Positions 45,449 to 57,222 are shown, counted from the first letter of the stretch. The stretch: DNA of 64,000 nucleotides from Linum tenue (GCA_946122785.1 CAMGYJ010000002.1:26696492-26760491); one strand, 5' to 3'. The notes: generated from the sequence alone by a model not told the origin. Translations and numbers: made by a program.

Positions 45449-46862
45449 TGTCTAATATCCACTTATTGGTAAGTAAGCAGTTCACATTCAAAGCATAATG
45501 AATGATACCTGATTGCTCAGTAGGTTCAAAGCCATGAGAAACAACAGAATTTGCTTTGCTGATGATGTTGTGCTTACCAGAACCCTCACTATCATTTGAA
45601 GCTGAGTAGTGAGCAGGATTATTGGCAGTGTATGCCTCTTGGAAAGAGGATGGAGGTGGGAAGAACTGCTGCTGTTGAGGAGGAGCAGAGAATTGGGTTG
45701 GTTGGATAGCAGTCTGCTGAGTAGAAGAAGGTGACTGAGAGTAAGGCTGCATAATGTGAAGCATCCTTTGATAGTTCTGCTGGAAACTCTGCCAGTCAGA
45801 CTGATTGATCATGACAGCCCCATTAGAAGGCTGAGTAAGCTCAGAAGAAACACTGTTGGCCTGACGAGGAGGCTGCTGCTTCTTCTTAGATGGGTATCCA
45901 GTAGGATAACCGTTCTTTTTATAGCAAATGTCTTCTGTGTGGCCAGTGTATCCACAGAATGTACACACAGGTTTCTTGCCTTGTTTCTTGAAACCCTGAC
46001 CAACACCCTGAACACCCAGATGCTGTCCAGCTGCTTTAGTGAAAAACGCCATGCTATCTGAAGCAGGGTTATGAGCAGGCTGTGGTTTAGGTAGCAATCC
46101 ATTCTCCCTTTCGTGTTGAACCATCATAGCAAACACCTTGTTTATGGGAGGTAAAGGATCAAGTAGCATCACTGTGGACCGAGGACCATTGAAGCTATCA
46201 TTGAGATTTCTCAAGAAACGAATCACCTTGTCATTCATGTGATCTTTACGCAGAGAGGCTGAAACACAGTGACAGGTAATTCCACATTCACAATCGGGGA
46301 TGAACCTATAATTGGCTAACTGATCCCACAAGGCTCGTTGCTTGGAATAATACTGAGAGACGCTAAGAGTACCTTGCTTAAGATTGAAAATTGCTTCTTG
46401 AAGGTCTGCAATTCTGAAGGAATCTCCTTGCGAGAATTGCTCTCGTAACTCTGTCCAAGCACCGATAGCAGTGGTCACGTAGAGGATGCTCTCAGCAATG
46501 GTGGGATTCACAGATCGTTGAATCCAGCTGAGCAGAAGCTTGTTGTTGCGATTCCACGGCTCCAACAGAGGAGAATCATCGCTCGGCTGCGGGATTTTGC
46601 CATTCAAGAACCCTAATTTGTTCTTGCCATCGATGACAAGAATCATGGAGCGCTCCCAACTCGAGAAATTGTTCTCGGTAAGTGGTTGAGAAACAAGACA
46701 TTGCCCCCAATTCTCTGAGGGGTGAATGAAGAATGGTGAGGCAGGATCGGAAATCGGAATGCCTTTGTACAGAACGCCATTGATGCCAAGGGAACGACCT
46801 CCAGTGTGGGGATTTGCAGGATGGGCATCGTCGCCGGAAGAGGAAGAATCGTGAATCGCCAT
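45357..46862 (-). CDS. copia gag with start of protease
   Basis: The ATG at 46862 (MAIHDSSSSGDDAHPAN) opens a 501-codon frame starting ~80 bp inside the element. It has the copia gag domain (NWGQCLVSQPLTENNFSSWE, KNKLGFLNGKIPQP, REQFSQGDSFRIADLQEAIF), a CCHC knuckle CTFCGYTGHTEDIC, a Gln/Pro/Ser-rich linker, and the protease active site as DIGATDHI (usually DSGATDHI). The frame then leaves register near 45400-45430 and closes at 45357, while the protease continues in the frame of pol. Either a 1-base indel in the ctcccccat run or a ribosomal frameshift could explain this. An indel is more likely, because copia elements usually have a single gag-pol frame. Confidence 0.9.
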   Translation of the reverse strand: MAIHDSSSSGDDAHPANPHTGGRSLGINGVLYKGIPISDPASPFFIHPSENWGQCLVSQPLTENNFSSWERSMILVIDGKNKLGFLNGKIPQPSDDSPLLEPWNRNNKLLLSWIQRSVNPTIAESILYVTTAIGAWTELREQFSQGDSFRIADLQEAIFNLKQGTLSVSQYYSKQRALWDQLANYRFIPDCECGITCHCVSASLRKDHMNDKVIRFLRNLNDSFNGPRSTVMLLDPLPPINKVFAMMVQHERENGLLPKPQPAHNPASDSMAFFTKAAGQHLGVQGVGQGFKKQGKKPVCTFCGYTGHTEDICYKKNGYPTGYPSKKKQQPPRQANSVSSELTQPSNGAVMINQSDWQSFQQNYQRMLHIMQPYSQSPSSTQQTAIQPTQFSAPPQQQQFFPPPSSFQEAYTANNPAHYSASNDSEGSGKHNIISKANSVVSHGFEPTEQSGIIHYALNVNCLLTNKWILDIGATDHIICSPPSFFTFQTSTEHLCSYAKW

Positions 46863-46930
46863 AGGAGAACGATTACGAGAAGAAGAAGAAGATTCGGAAG
46901 CGAGAGAAGTGAGACGAAATCGGCTCAGTT

Positions 46931-46944
46931 GAGCTCTGATACCA
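46931..46944 (-). other. Primer binding site of the young copia element
   Basis: On the - strand TGGTATCAGAGCTC directly follows the 5' LTR. It is complementary to the 3' end of initiator tRNA-Met. Confidence 0.85.
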
Positions 46945-47169
46945 TGCTAGAATTCTGATTGAAGGAAGAATTTCTTGATTGAATGAGTGAAAACGTGCAG
47001 AGTCCAGCTTGTGAAGCTGAATTTATACTCTGGTTACAGAGTTCAACGGAGGGAAAGACCGTTGTAACAACCTAACTAAATTACATCATTAGTCCTAATT
47101 ACATTCTACTATTACTAAACTAATCCTAAGCTACTTGGTTATTTACAGATGGATACCTATCATCTAATA
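46945..47169 (-). repeat. 5' LTR of the young copia element
   Basis: 225 bp. It pairs with 42018-42242, with a single mismatch. Confidence 0.93.
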
Positions 47170-47174
47170 GAGTG

Positions 47175-47547
47175 ACTGGGACTAGCTTAGCTTTCGGTTG
47201 ATGGATCAATGAATTTAGTTGGGTGAATCATGGTGTTAAATAGTAATTATAATCCAATTCACCCTTTCCACCATCTAACCATACTTATCATCAGGAGGTT
47301 ATGAATTCCATGTTTGTTGTATGGGAATTAGAGAGATATACTTGGTTGAAAAACCGAATGATTTACTACAGTTTGGTGGCTCTTCGGCAAATGGTCTTTT
47401 GTTACTAATTAACGCTTCTACTTCTACTAGAATGATTGCAGCTAATTAATTAGTTTGATTACGATAATCTGATGTGTTAGATACTAATACAAGGTTCACA
47501 GAGTAGTTTTTAAGCCACCCCTAATGCTCAAAGACTTGGTCACCAAT
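47175..47547. other. DNA between the two copia elements
   Basis: About 370 bp of AT-rich sequence that was contiguous with 41618-42017 before the copia insertion. No gene was recognised. Confidence 0.4.
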
Positions 47548-47552
47548 ATGTT

Positions 47553-47890
47553 TGTTGATATGACTTGAATCAGACTATCAACCGCTACGACGTATGGGCT
47601 CAATGTTATTTGGGTTCGGGTTCTGGGCCTGGTTTGTAACCGTTTCCTTTGTCAGATTGGATTAGGTTTAGACCCACATGGAGAAGTACTATAAATACTT
47701 CTCATACTCCTCTGTAATCTGTAATCTCCTCGATATAGTGAAATCGGCTCTCTCTCGCCCGTGGACGTAGCTAACACACATCGTGTTAGTGAACCACGTA
47801 AATCGTGTGTCGTGTTTTCGATTCTCGCTTTCGTATTCTTGCTTTGTCGATTCCGGCGATTTCCCGATCCGTAGCAACGCGTTTATAACA
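47553..47890 (+). repeat. 5' LTR of the older copia element
   Basis: A TATA-like actataaatacttctc lies at 47689-47704 with C/T-rich downstream DNA, where transcription of the element probably starts. It pairs with 51959-52303. Confidence 0.92.
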
Positions 47891-47943
47891 AGTGGTATCA
47901 GAGCCGCGGCTGGAAATCAGGCTAGGGTTTTCGATTCAGAAGA

Positions 47944-50900
47944 ATGACGTCGGTGAACATGAAGATCGAAAAGTTCACGGGGAAGAACAGCTTCGCTATA
48001 TGGCAGATCAAGATGCAGGCTTTATTGAAATAGCAAGGGCTGTGGGGGCCGCTGTCTGCGAAACAGAAGAAGGCAGCGGTCGATGACGATGAGTGGAATA
48101 CCCTGGAGGAGAAGGCCCACTCGACCATCATGCTATCGTTGTCTGATGACGTCATCATTGAAGTCGCTGCTGAGAAGACTGTCGCGGGCTTGTGGTTGAA
48201 ACTGGAGAGTCTGTATATGACGAAGTCTCTAACCAACAAGCTGCATCTCAAGCAACGGTTGTTCAGCTTGAGGATGCAAGAAGGTACGCCTTTGAGGGAA
48301 CATCTCGAACAGCTTAACTCTATTTTGCTGGATCTGCGTAATATAGATGTTCAAGTTGATGACGAGGATGCTGCCCTAATCCTGCTGGTTTCTTTGCCGA
48401 GTTCATATGAGAATTTCGTTGATTCTTATTGCCGGTAAAGAAAGCGTGTCGTTGGAGGATGTCAGGTCTGCTCTTCATACGAGAGAGATCAGACATAAGG
48501 CGTCCGGATCTGGTACAGGTGGTGAGGCATCGGGTTTGGCTGTTACAGGTGGAAAGGGAAAGAAGAAATCTGGTAAAGGGAATTCGAGCAAGAATTCCAA
48601 GGGTCCCGGTCCACAGCCAGGTGATGCTTGTCACAACTGTAAGGAAGTGGGGCATTGGAAGTACAACTGTCCCAAGAGAAGAGGGCAACAGAAGAAACAA
48701 GGTTCAGTTGCCGTGGCAGAAGTGGACAGCAGTTCTGAAGACGATCTCGCCTTGGCTGTAGATGAGAAGGCACGTCGTGGTGATGTGTGGTTTCTGGATA
48801 CTACAGCCTCATACCATATGTCTCCGAACAGGGATTGCTTCACAACCTAAGAGCAGATAGATGGTGGTAACGTGGTCATGGCTAATGGAGCTGTCTGCAA
48901 GGTTGTTGGAATCGGGTCCATAAAGGTTCGGACACATGATGGTTCGTTCTGTACCGTGAATGATGTCAGGCATGTTCCACGAATGACAAAGAACCTGATC
49001 TCCTTGAGTCTACTCGACAGCAAGGGTTTCAGCTTCAAAGGAAAAGGTGGAGTTGTGTATGTCTGCAAGGGTTCGAGGAAGGTACTGAAGGGCGTGAAGC
49101 GTGGGACCTTGTATACATTACAAGGGTTTGTGTTGTCTGGTTCTGCTGCAGTTGCATCGTCTCAGGTTCAACAGGAAGATATGACCACTCTCTGGCACAT
49201 GAGACTGGGGCATATGAGTGAACGGGGGATGCAAGTTCTATCGAAGAGGGATCTTCTTTGCGGGCACAAGGTGCAGAATTTGGAATTCTGTGAGCATTGT
49301 GTGTTTGGGAAGCTACATCGCAGCAAGTTTCCCAAGAAGGGTATCCACCGGACGAAGGGAATACTGGATTACCTCCACTCCGACTGTTGGGGTCCTTCAC
49401 GAGTTGAATCCATTGGAGGCAGCAGGTATTTTCTGTCTATTATTGATGATTATTCGAGATTTACTTGGATTTTCATGATGAAGCAGAAAAGTGAAGCTTT
49501 CACGAAGTTCAAGCAGTGGAAGACATTGGTGGAGAATCAGACCGGGAAGAAGATCAAGAAGCTACGAACGGACAATGGTCTGGAGTTCTGCAGTTCTGAG
49601 TTCAACGAATTCTGCAAGGATGAAGGGATTGCCCGTCATCGGACTGTTAGAAATACACCCCAGCAGAATGGCGTTGCAGAAAGGATGAATCAGACATTGT
49701 TGGAGAGAGCACGGTGCATGCTCTCTAATGCTGGACTAGAGAGAAGATTCTGGGCAAAAGCAGTAAACATGGCGTGCTTCCTGATCAACCGTGGACCACA
49801 CACAGGTATCGAGTGTAAGACTCCTTATGAAGTGTGGTATGGTAAGCCTGCTGATTACTCTTCACTGAAAGTTTTTGGGTGTCCTGTTTATTATCACGTG
49901 GATGAGGGTAAACTGAACCCAAGGGCAAAGAAGGGTGTATTTGTGGGTTACGGAGATGGAGTTAAGGGATTTCGAGTCTGGTAACCTTCTGAGCATCGAG
50001 TTATACTTAGTAGAAATGTGATATTTGATGAGAAGTCTATGTTTAACCCCATGTTGAAGGTTATTGTTGCTGAAAGGTAGCATGAATGTTGATAAGCAGG
50101 TGGAGCTGCAAACTCTCAATGAGAGTGAGTTTGAGCACCAAGGTGGAGAAGATCAACATGATGAGGATGTCTCTGCAGAGCCAGAAACTTCAGAGTCCAG
50201 TGCACGAGCTCAACAGTCTATTGCTTCCGGTAGACCGAAGAGAGCAACTGCAGGAGTACCTCCATAGAGGTATGGCTTCGAGGACATGGTGGCGTATTCA
50301 TTTCAGGTTGCTGAGGAAGTGGATGCAGGAGAGCCACAGTCCTATAGAGAAGCAGTTTCGGGTGGTGAAGCTGATCAGTGGCTTGCCGCAATGGGAGATG
50401 AGATGGAATCCCATGACAGGAATCAAACTTGGGAGCTAGTCAAACGACCACAGGGAAGGAAGATTGTTACAAACAAGTGGATCTACAAGAAGAAGGATGG
50501 AATCACTTCTAAAGAGGGCATGAAATTTAAAGCTCGGGTGGTTGCACGAGGCTTCTCGCAGAGGGAAGGAGTTGACTACAATGAGATTTTCTCACCAGTG
50601 GTCAGACATACTTCGATCAGAGTGCTACTAGCAATAGTGGCACATTATGACTTGGAGCTCGAGCAGCTAGACGTGAAGACAGCTTTCCTACATGGAGAGT
50701 TGGAGGAAGAAATTTACATGACTCAGCCAGAAGGATTCGAGGTTCCGGGAAAAGAAGACTATGTTTGTAAGTTGAAGAAGTCCTTGTATGGACTTAAGCA
50801 ATCTCCGAGGCAGTGGTACAAGAGATTTGACAGTTACATGCTTGAGCTGGGCTACAGCAGAAGTCCATATGATTGTTGTGTATATCACAGCAAGGCAGAG

Positions 50901-51864
50901 GATGGTTTGATGATATATCTAGTTTTGTATGTGGATGATATGCTCATAGCTGCGAGGTCAAAGTCTGATATCCAGAAGTTAAAGGGGCTTCTCAGTGCTG
51001 AGTTTGAGATGAAGGATTTGGGAGCTGCTCAGAAGATTTTGGGTATGGAGATTTACAGGGACAGGTCGAAGAAGAAGCTTTTCTTGTCACAGAAGAGCTA
51101 CATCCAGAAGATACTGTCAAGGTTTGGCATGTCTTCAGCAAAGCCCTTAAATACTCCTAGTGCTTCAAATGTTCATCTATCCTCAGCTTATGCACCGCAG
51201 TCAGAGGCTGAGAAGGAGTACATGTCGAGAGTCCCATATGCTAGTGCAGTAGGTAGCTTGATGTACGCTATGGTATGCACTAGACCTGATCTTGCACATG
51301 CTGTTAGTGTTGTCAGCAGGTTTATGATACAACCTGGGAAGGAGCATTGGCAGGCTGTGAAGAGGATCTTCCGGTACCTTAAGGGTACACCTGATGTGGG
51401 GATTAGCTTCGGAAGTGATACAGAGTGCTTGGTGTCTGGGTATTCTGACTCGGACTATGCTGGAGATGTTGACACGAGGAGATCGATGACCGGTTATGTA
51501 TTCACTCTTGGGAGTTCTGTAGTCTGCGGTGACATTGTCTACTACTGAGGCAGAGTATATGGCGTTGACAGAAGCTGCTAAGGAGGGAATATGGTTGAAG
51601 GGACTGGTTGGTGATCTGGGTCTACATCATGATCAGGCAGTGGTGTATTGTGACAGTTTGAGTGCAATATGCTTGGCCAAGGATCAAGTCCACCATGAGA
51701 GGACTAAGCACATCGATGTGAGATATCATTTCTTGATGACAGAGAAGAGGATTAAGGTGAAGAAGGTTGGCACCGCGGATAATCCTGCTGATATGTTCAC
51801 GAAGCCGGTTCCACATGGCAAGTTCCAACACTGCTTGGACTTGCTGAATGTCTTGAGTGGGTGA
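47944..51864 (+). pseudogene. copia gag-pol with multiple stops and frameshifts
   Basis: The ATG at 47944 (MTSVNMKIEKFTGKNSFAIW) is 54 bases after the LTR. Gag is followed by a CCHC knuckle CHNCKEVGHWKYNC, protease (FLDTTASYHMSP), integrase (H..H with CEHCVFGKLH; LHSDCWGP, RTDNGLEF, QQNGVAERMNQT), RT (LDVKTAFLHGELEEEIYM, YVDDMLIAARS) and RNase H ([45 protein letters not shown]), ending ..LLNVLSG at 51864. Damage: TAG at 48031-48033; frameshift near 48430; protease DSG changed to DTT; TAA at 48848-48850; TAA at 49982-49984; breaks near 50075 and 50265; and a small deletion with frameshift near 51525. The element cannot make its own proteins. Confidence 0.92.
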
Positions 51865-51958
51865 CTCCGCCCTACGGGGCATTGATGGCGGGAGAGAGAG
51901 AAGGAGCAGAGTACATCAGAGATTTCAGAGGAAGAGGATTCAAGTCAAGGTGGAGATT

Positions 51959-52303
51959 TGTTGATATGACTTGAATCAGACTATCAGCCGCTACAACTGG
52001 TAATCGGGGGTCTCGCTGTTATTTGGGTTCAGGTTCTGGGCCTGGTCTGTAACCGTTTCCTTTGTCAGATTGGATTAGGTTTAGACCCACATGGAGAAAT
52101 ACTATAAATACTTCTCATACTCCTCTGTAATCTGTAATCTCCTCGATATAGTGAAATCGGCTCTCTCTCGCCCGTGGACGTAGCTAACACACATCGTGTT
52201 AGTGAACCACGTAAATCGTGTGTCGTGTTTTCGATTCTCGCTTTCGTATTCTTGCTTTTTCGATTCCGGCGATTTCCCGATCCGTAGCAGCGCGTTTATA
52301 ACA
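51959..52303 (+). repeat. 3' LTR of the older copia element
   Basis: 345 bp, same termini as the 5' LTR, with a short divergent stretch (ggtaatcgggggtctcg) at about 52000. Confidence 0.92.
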
Positions 52304-52308
52304 ATGTT

Positions 52309-52706
52309 CTCAACAAACTTGGTGCTTCCAATGTAATGGCAGCAGTTTAATGCTATGCTGTGATTTGAGGCAGAAATAATAACATAGAGAATTTGATAAC
52401 ACAAAGAAATTGCATAGATGTTCATTCTTTCATACTCATTGGTTATTTTAAGTTATGTCAGCATATATAATATCGTTTAGTTGATAACCCCATTTCTTCC
52501 TCATAAGGGTTCTGCTACCCATATATGTAGCCAACAGTGTTCCCAAAAACGCAGTTGTGTAGAAAAGTTGCTTCAACAACTAAGTCAATTTGTGGTTGGT
52601 TGGTTGGGAAAACACAGTGATCGTGGCATTACTCCCAGCAAAATGCACTCTCAACAGTTTGATTCACTCTGACTGTGATATGGAGAGGCAGAGGAACGTA
52701 AGAAGG
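52309..52706. other. DNA between the copia element and a solo LTR
   Basis: About 400 bp. A 63-codon frame at 52481-52672 (CSQKRSCVEKLLQQLSQFVV) was not recognised. Confidence 0.35.
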
Positions 52707-52711
52707 TCATG

Positions 52712-53073
52712 TGTGAGAACCCCGCTTCTAGGGATCCTCGATACTGATCTTCGGCACTCGTGATAATTAGGGATTTAGGGTTTGAGAGAAAGAATTAGGG
52801 ATTTAGATGAGAAAGAATCGAATTGGGAATCGGCCGAGGCCTTGGACTAGGATGAGACGAGAAATTAGGAGTCGAGAGGATAAACTAGGGTTTAGGAGAC
52901 TGTTCTTAATATTCTGCTTGATTGATCATGACGTAAACCCAAAGTACATATTTATAGGGTAAATACTGGAAACCCTAACAATAATCCTAATACGACTAAA
53001 TCTCTACTAACCATAATTATAATTATCCTACCTAATATAATAATAGAAACCATATATAAATGTGTTTCTGACA
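52712..53073 (-). mobile_element. Solo LTR
   Basis: A single 362-bp LTR with TGTGAGAACC..TTTCTGACA termini (TG..CA) is flanked by a perfect 5-bp TSD TCATG (52707-52711 and 53074-53078), with no internal region. Its sequence aligns with the LTR at 20297-20647 (shared cggccgaggc.ttggactagg, atttatagggtaaatactgg-like and tataataatag segments). Element orientation is taken from that copy. It arose by recombination between two LTRs. Confidence 0.85.
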
Positions 53074-53078
53074 TCATG

Positions 53079-55094
53079 TCATTTAAAATTTTCTAATTTC
53101 TTGATTACTACCTTGAATTAGAGTAGGACCATGAATTAGCTTCCCATGCATATAAGTTGAGCTTGAGGATGTTCCTTTTGGAATTCATATGATAAAACAA
53201 ACGGTTGACAAAAGTTTGGTTTGAACACTTTAGAATCGATGGTATAGATGTCAGGTCAATGGATGCTTTGGTAGTATGCCCCTTCCTTCCATGAGATTGG
53301 TATTCCAATTTGAATCTCTCTTTCTAATCCTTCCATTAGATAAATAATGAAATTTATTTATCCCTGTCTGTCTTCCCTTATATTTGGTTAAAAAGAAAAA
53401 TAAATGGGAGATGGAATCTTGCAAATGGGAATAACAAAGCTAATTAAGCAGATTATATGTGGGATTTAGATTGTATTGTGTGCAGATATTTCTTCTTAGA
53501 CCTCAATCTATCTTGCAGTTTCTTTTATTCTCCACTTTTTGTCTTCAGTTACTATTCATCCACTTGATGAGCTTTAATGGTCTGTTTCAAATTGGTAAAC
53601 TTTTCAATAGATTAGATTTATTATTAAGTGCTGTATAGTTGTTTATGGTATTCTCCATAGTCTGTCTTCTACGTTTTCTCTACACTGTCAACTTCTCCTA
53701 ACATACTAAGCTAGCATAACCCCTTCCTTTCATTGGAAGCTATTTAAGTGGCTATTAAGGTGAGACTCGTGCTACTATTCTTTAATTGTCTTGATTGCAG
53801 TATGTCACTACACTTTGGACCTATAATGTTGTTCTGGAGCTGGAAAAAAGTGATATCTAAGAGGTGTTGATTCTTGCTTCATAGCTATATATAGTTTGTT
53901 GTGATAAATTCTGGTGGGATTTTGTTCCCCTTATGGATAGGTAGAATTGAATGGATTGGACTATGAAGTTATGAAGTGCAGGAAATGTTGAAAGTGGGAA
54001 TGGTTAGTAGGCATTGTAGTGTACCATGAAAGCGTGTAGTATCCAGTGAATAATTGCACCTTGAGACAATATATACTTATGCAGAGCTAACCTAAATAAA
54101 GATAGGATGTTCTCTTTATTGGATACAAATTATTCAGGTTCAAAGCCTTTTAAAAATGAAATGATAAAAATGTAAAAGGTCTAATATTTTCTGGATTTTG
54201 ATAGTGTTATTTGCAGGGTTTTTTTTGTGTTTTCTGCAGAGGGGAGAAGCCAACTGCAGAATGTTGTCGATGATGGAAATTGAGCTGAAGTTATGTATTT
54301 TCAAATGCCACAAATTTTAATATAGCTTTGTCAAGTAAAAGACTGTCCATATTGTGATGGGACGACCAACCTCATCTTTAGGACCTTTTAGCTGTTGTTA
54401 GTATACTTTTTTGTTAATTGATTTTGATATCTTTAGTGTCTATTTTGTTGGGGATAGTTAATTAGTGAATTTAATTGCTTAATCAATTAGGAAATTTTCT
54501 CAACATTCACATGGAACTTGATTACTATTAAGGCGAAGGACCATTCATTTTTTTAAAGTAGAATCCTATTTAATGGATTTTTTAATTTCCTGAATATTTC
54601 ATGATGAGCCCCATATAGTGTGCACTTCTTAATCTTATTTTATCCCAGTGTTTTAAGGGTTTAGTTGTTTGCCCCGTATAACTCAAGGGTTGTTCATTCT
54701 CCCCATCAAAATCAGTTCAGCTTTAGTGATCCTTCTCGTTATATCAACAATCTTTCTCATTATTTCGTGCAACTTAGTATCTTTCATGTTTCATATTATC
54801 ATATACTATGAAATTATCCCGTCACATTCCAGTGCCATCTTTTCAATTTCTATTATCTATAACCTTAAGAATTTTGAATTGAGTATCGTATATTGGGATT
54901 GTTATGGAAGGTCTTATATATATTAAGGATAATTCACTTACATTTTGTTGAGATGACCAAAGTTCAATCCCATATTATTTTTGGTATTTCTAAAGATAAA
55001 AAATTTAAAACATTTGTTTGATCTCTAAGAACGTCCAAGAATTTAAGAAAGATGAACGTCTTTAACGCTAATTGACTGGTATTTTTTCCTTGAC
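53079..55094. other. AT-rich intergenic DNA, possibly the body of a Helitron
   Basis: No gene recognised. The Helitron-like 3' end at 55126 implies that some of this stretch belongs to that element, but its 5' end was not identified. Confidence 0.4.
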
Positions 55095-55126
55095 AACCCG
55101 CTGCATAGCGCGGGCCATTTATCTAG
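55095..55126 (+). mobile_element. Helitron-like 3' end
   Basis: acccgctgcatagcgcgggc forms a good hairpin (cccgc...gcggg), then catttatCTAG and a host T. The pattern matches Helitron 3' termini. Confidence 0.6.
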
Positions 55127-55655
55127 TAATAATAATTTGGATAAGTAGTTGTAATGAGGACTCAAACAACTCATTCTTATTATTTTAGATAAAAATAACT
55201 TGTTTGATAGTAAAGAAAAATATCGATTTTTTAGGCTCAGTTATTCTAATTGACTTACTTTAGATTGTTTCAATATCGAGGGTGATTATTTGAAATACCT
55301 AAACAATACCACATTTTCAAATAACCTATATCATTTTTGCTACACAATACCACATTTGCAAAGCACCCATTATTGTTTGTGGTGGTTCCTTCTTCCTACC
55401 AATACATTATCAGACTCTCCGGCCTCTGCCAAGCACCTAAAATGCGCCGACAGAAAGAACTCAAAAAAGGGCGAAAAATGACTCAGATGATACAAGTTAC
55501 ATATATGTAGTGTTTGAATCCTCAGAACCCCATTCACTTTTCATAAATTTTCACAGATCAATGAAGGACTTGCAGCAAAAAATGACTACAACAGACAGGA
55601 AATGGAGACACAAGACCATGCCTTACAAGAAAACCACCAAATGTCAATTATGCCA

Positions 55656-57222
55656 TCAAGCAGCCGCAGCTGCTTCAGCTGTCTCGCTCGCTTCCTTCAG
55701 TTTCTTCCAATTTTCTGCAGTATCGATTATCTCACCTGTCTTAATCAAGTACCGGACTCGCGTCCCGTCTTCCAGCACTTTGTGACCCACACGGCTCGCC
55801 ACATTCTTCTCTTTTGAGTACAGCATTACGTTTGAGCTGTGGATGGGTGCTTCAATCTGGAATATGCGAAGATGGAGGTCAAGTTGGGTCTCAAAGAAAG
55901 CAGGATATGGAAAGGAAAAAGAAGAAGAAAAAAAACATCCTCTCTCTTTGCACAAGGCCTGAGCTTCTGCCAAACTAGAAGTCCCAAGATATGCACCTAA
56001 TTCAAGCAAACAGAAAGGAAGAAAGCAAGCTTAACAGAAAACTGCAGAGGTATTTTGCTACTGATGTCCATAAATATTGTTTCAGTTCAAGAGAGAAAAA
56101 AGACTCGATCTTACATATGAAACAAATTATGCATCCAAGCCAGTTTTGTAGCATTCATGAAGAGATAAATGTAACCTATGTATGCTGAGTCTACAGTATC
56201 CACCGAGGATGTAATGACCATAGATTTTCCCACCAAACATAAAATGGTGGAGTCACCTTAATGATCTGGCCAGGTTCATCCTGTTCTCTGCTCTTCATAT
56301 GCTTGGTCTTCAAGTTGATATCGTTCACGACCACAGTGCTGTTGTGCCTGAAGATCTTTTTAATTTCTCCAACTTTCCCTTTATCATCTCCAGCTATCAC
56401 TTTCACCGTATCTCCCACCTTGACATGCATCTTATGTAAGATGGGAAGGCTGTTTGGCTTGCACTCCTTCCGCTCCCATCGTTTTAGCTATAAGTAAAGT
56501 AAGCAAGAGACAGGCAGACAACTATCAATCAAAACATGGGTTGCTCTCGCTCAGGTTGAAAACAGGAGGGTCGTAAATTGATCATGTTTCTCTATCTTAT
56601 CTCCCCTTAGTCACAGCTATTACAAACTCCTGTTGTTCAACAGATAATGTCAATTTCGCAAGTCTTCTCCTTTTATTCAGTGATTTCTTTATGATGGGGA
56701 CACATAATTCTATAGTTCAACTGATTCACTAATAGCAAAATCACTAGAGCTCGTTATGATTGAGACTTGAGAGAGCGCTACCTTTACAACAATGAGACAT
56801 GGCTTATCCGGCGACTTGACCTGCGCGGGAACATGGAGCAGACAGATCATCGTCAAACCACATTCCATACTGGAAATTGAACAATTTGATTGAAGAAATG
56901 ACAAGGGCAAATTGCTTTCAGAGGCTTGGACCGGAAACACACAGTACAAGAAACTGAAACAGTTCACCCATCCTGCTGAATTGCCGCATAGCAAATGAAG
57001 GACCAAGCACTAGCAGTGAAATTTCAGATGGGTACACGAACGAATTGAGGAATGACAAGAAGCCAACACAAAAGCTGAGAAATTTGTTTGGAAGAAGGGG
57101 GATAAAAGGCGTACGGTTAAAGGGGAGAAGGTACAAGGAAACGAGAGGCGGTCCCCGAAGAAAGAGCTTGAGGATATCGAAAGAGAAGCCATGGAGGCTT
57201 GAAGTGCAGCTTGGGCTGCCAT
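55656..57222 (-). CDS. RPL24: 50S ribosomal protein L24, chloroplastic (bL24c)
   Basis: Four exons, 57222-57115, 56820-56782, 56487-56257 and 55856-55656, total 579 bp and all join in phase 0, giving 192 residues. Residues 1-~40 are Ser/Ala-rich with few acidic residues ([20 protein letters not shown]), a chloroplast transit peptide. The mature part starts near [13 protein letters not shown] and has the conserved [15 protein letters not shown], then the KOW RNA-binding motif at residues ~73-100 ([20 protein letters not shown]), KTKHMKSR, and the C-terminal [20 protein letters not shown] and [11 protein letters not shown]. In bacteria and plastids bL24 binds 23S rRNA and starts assembly of the large subunit. 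The protein ends in an Ala-rich tail. Exon borders agree with GT..AG. No defects were seen. Confidence 0.96.

Larger units (their letters stand above)
42018..47169 (-). mobile_element. Young copia LTR retrotransposon, - strand
   Basis: The two 225-bp LTRs (42018-42242 and 46945-47169) differ at one base, which implies recent insertion. A perfect 5-bp TSD GAGTG flanks the element (42013-42017 and 47170-47174). The primer binding site (TGGTATCAGAGC, - strand) lies next to the right LTR and a polypurine tract (gcggggggta) next to the left one. In element sense the LTRs begin TATTAGATG and end CTAGCA, so the usual 5'-TG is TA in both copies. The coding region has gag, protease, integrase, RT and RNase H, with one frameshift and one stop. 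Confidence 0.95.
47553..52303 (+). mobile_element. Older copia LTR retrotransposon, + strand
   Basis: LTRs at 47553-47890 and 51959-52303 begin TGTTGATATGACTTG and end GTTTATAACA. A perfect 5-bp TSD ATGTT flanks it (47548-47552 and 52304-52308). The primer binding site TGGTATCAGAGCC starts at 47892 and the polypurine tract (aaggtggagat) ends at 51958. The LTRs differ in length (338 and 345) and at several bases, mostly near 47583-47605. All copia domains are present in order, but with several stops and frameshifts. Confidence 0.94.

Noticed and set aside
54669..54926. 85-codon hydrophobic frame
   Set aside because: AT-rich DNA gives Ile/Phe-rich translations by chance; no conserved motif.
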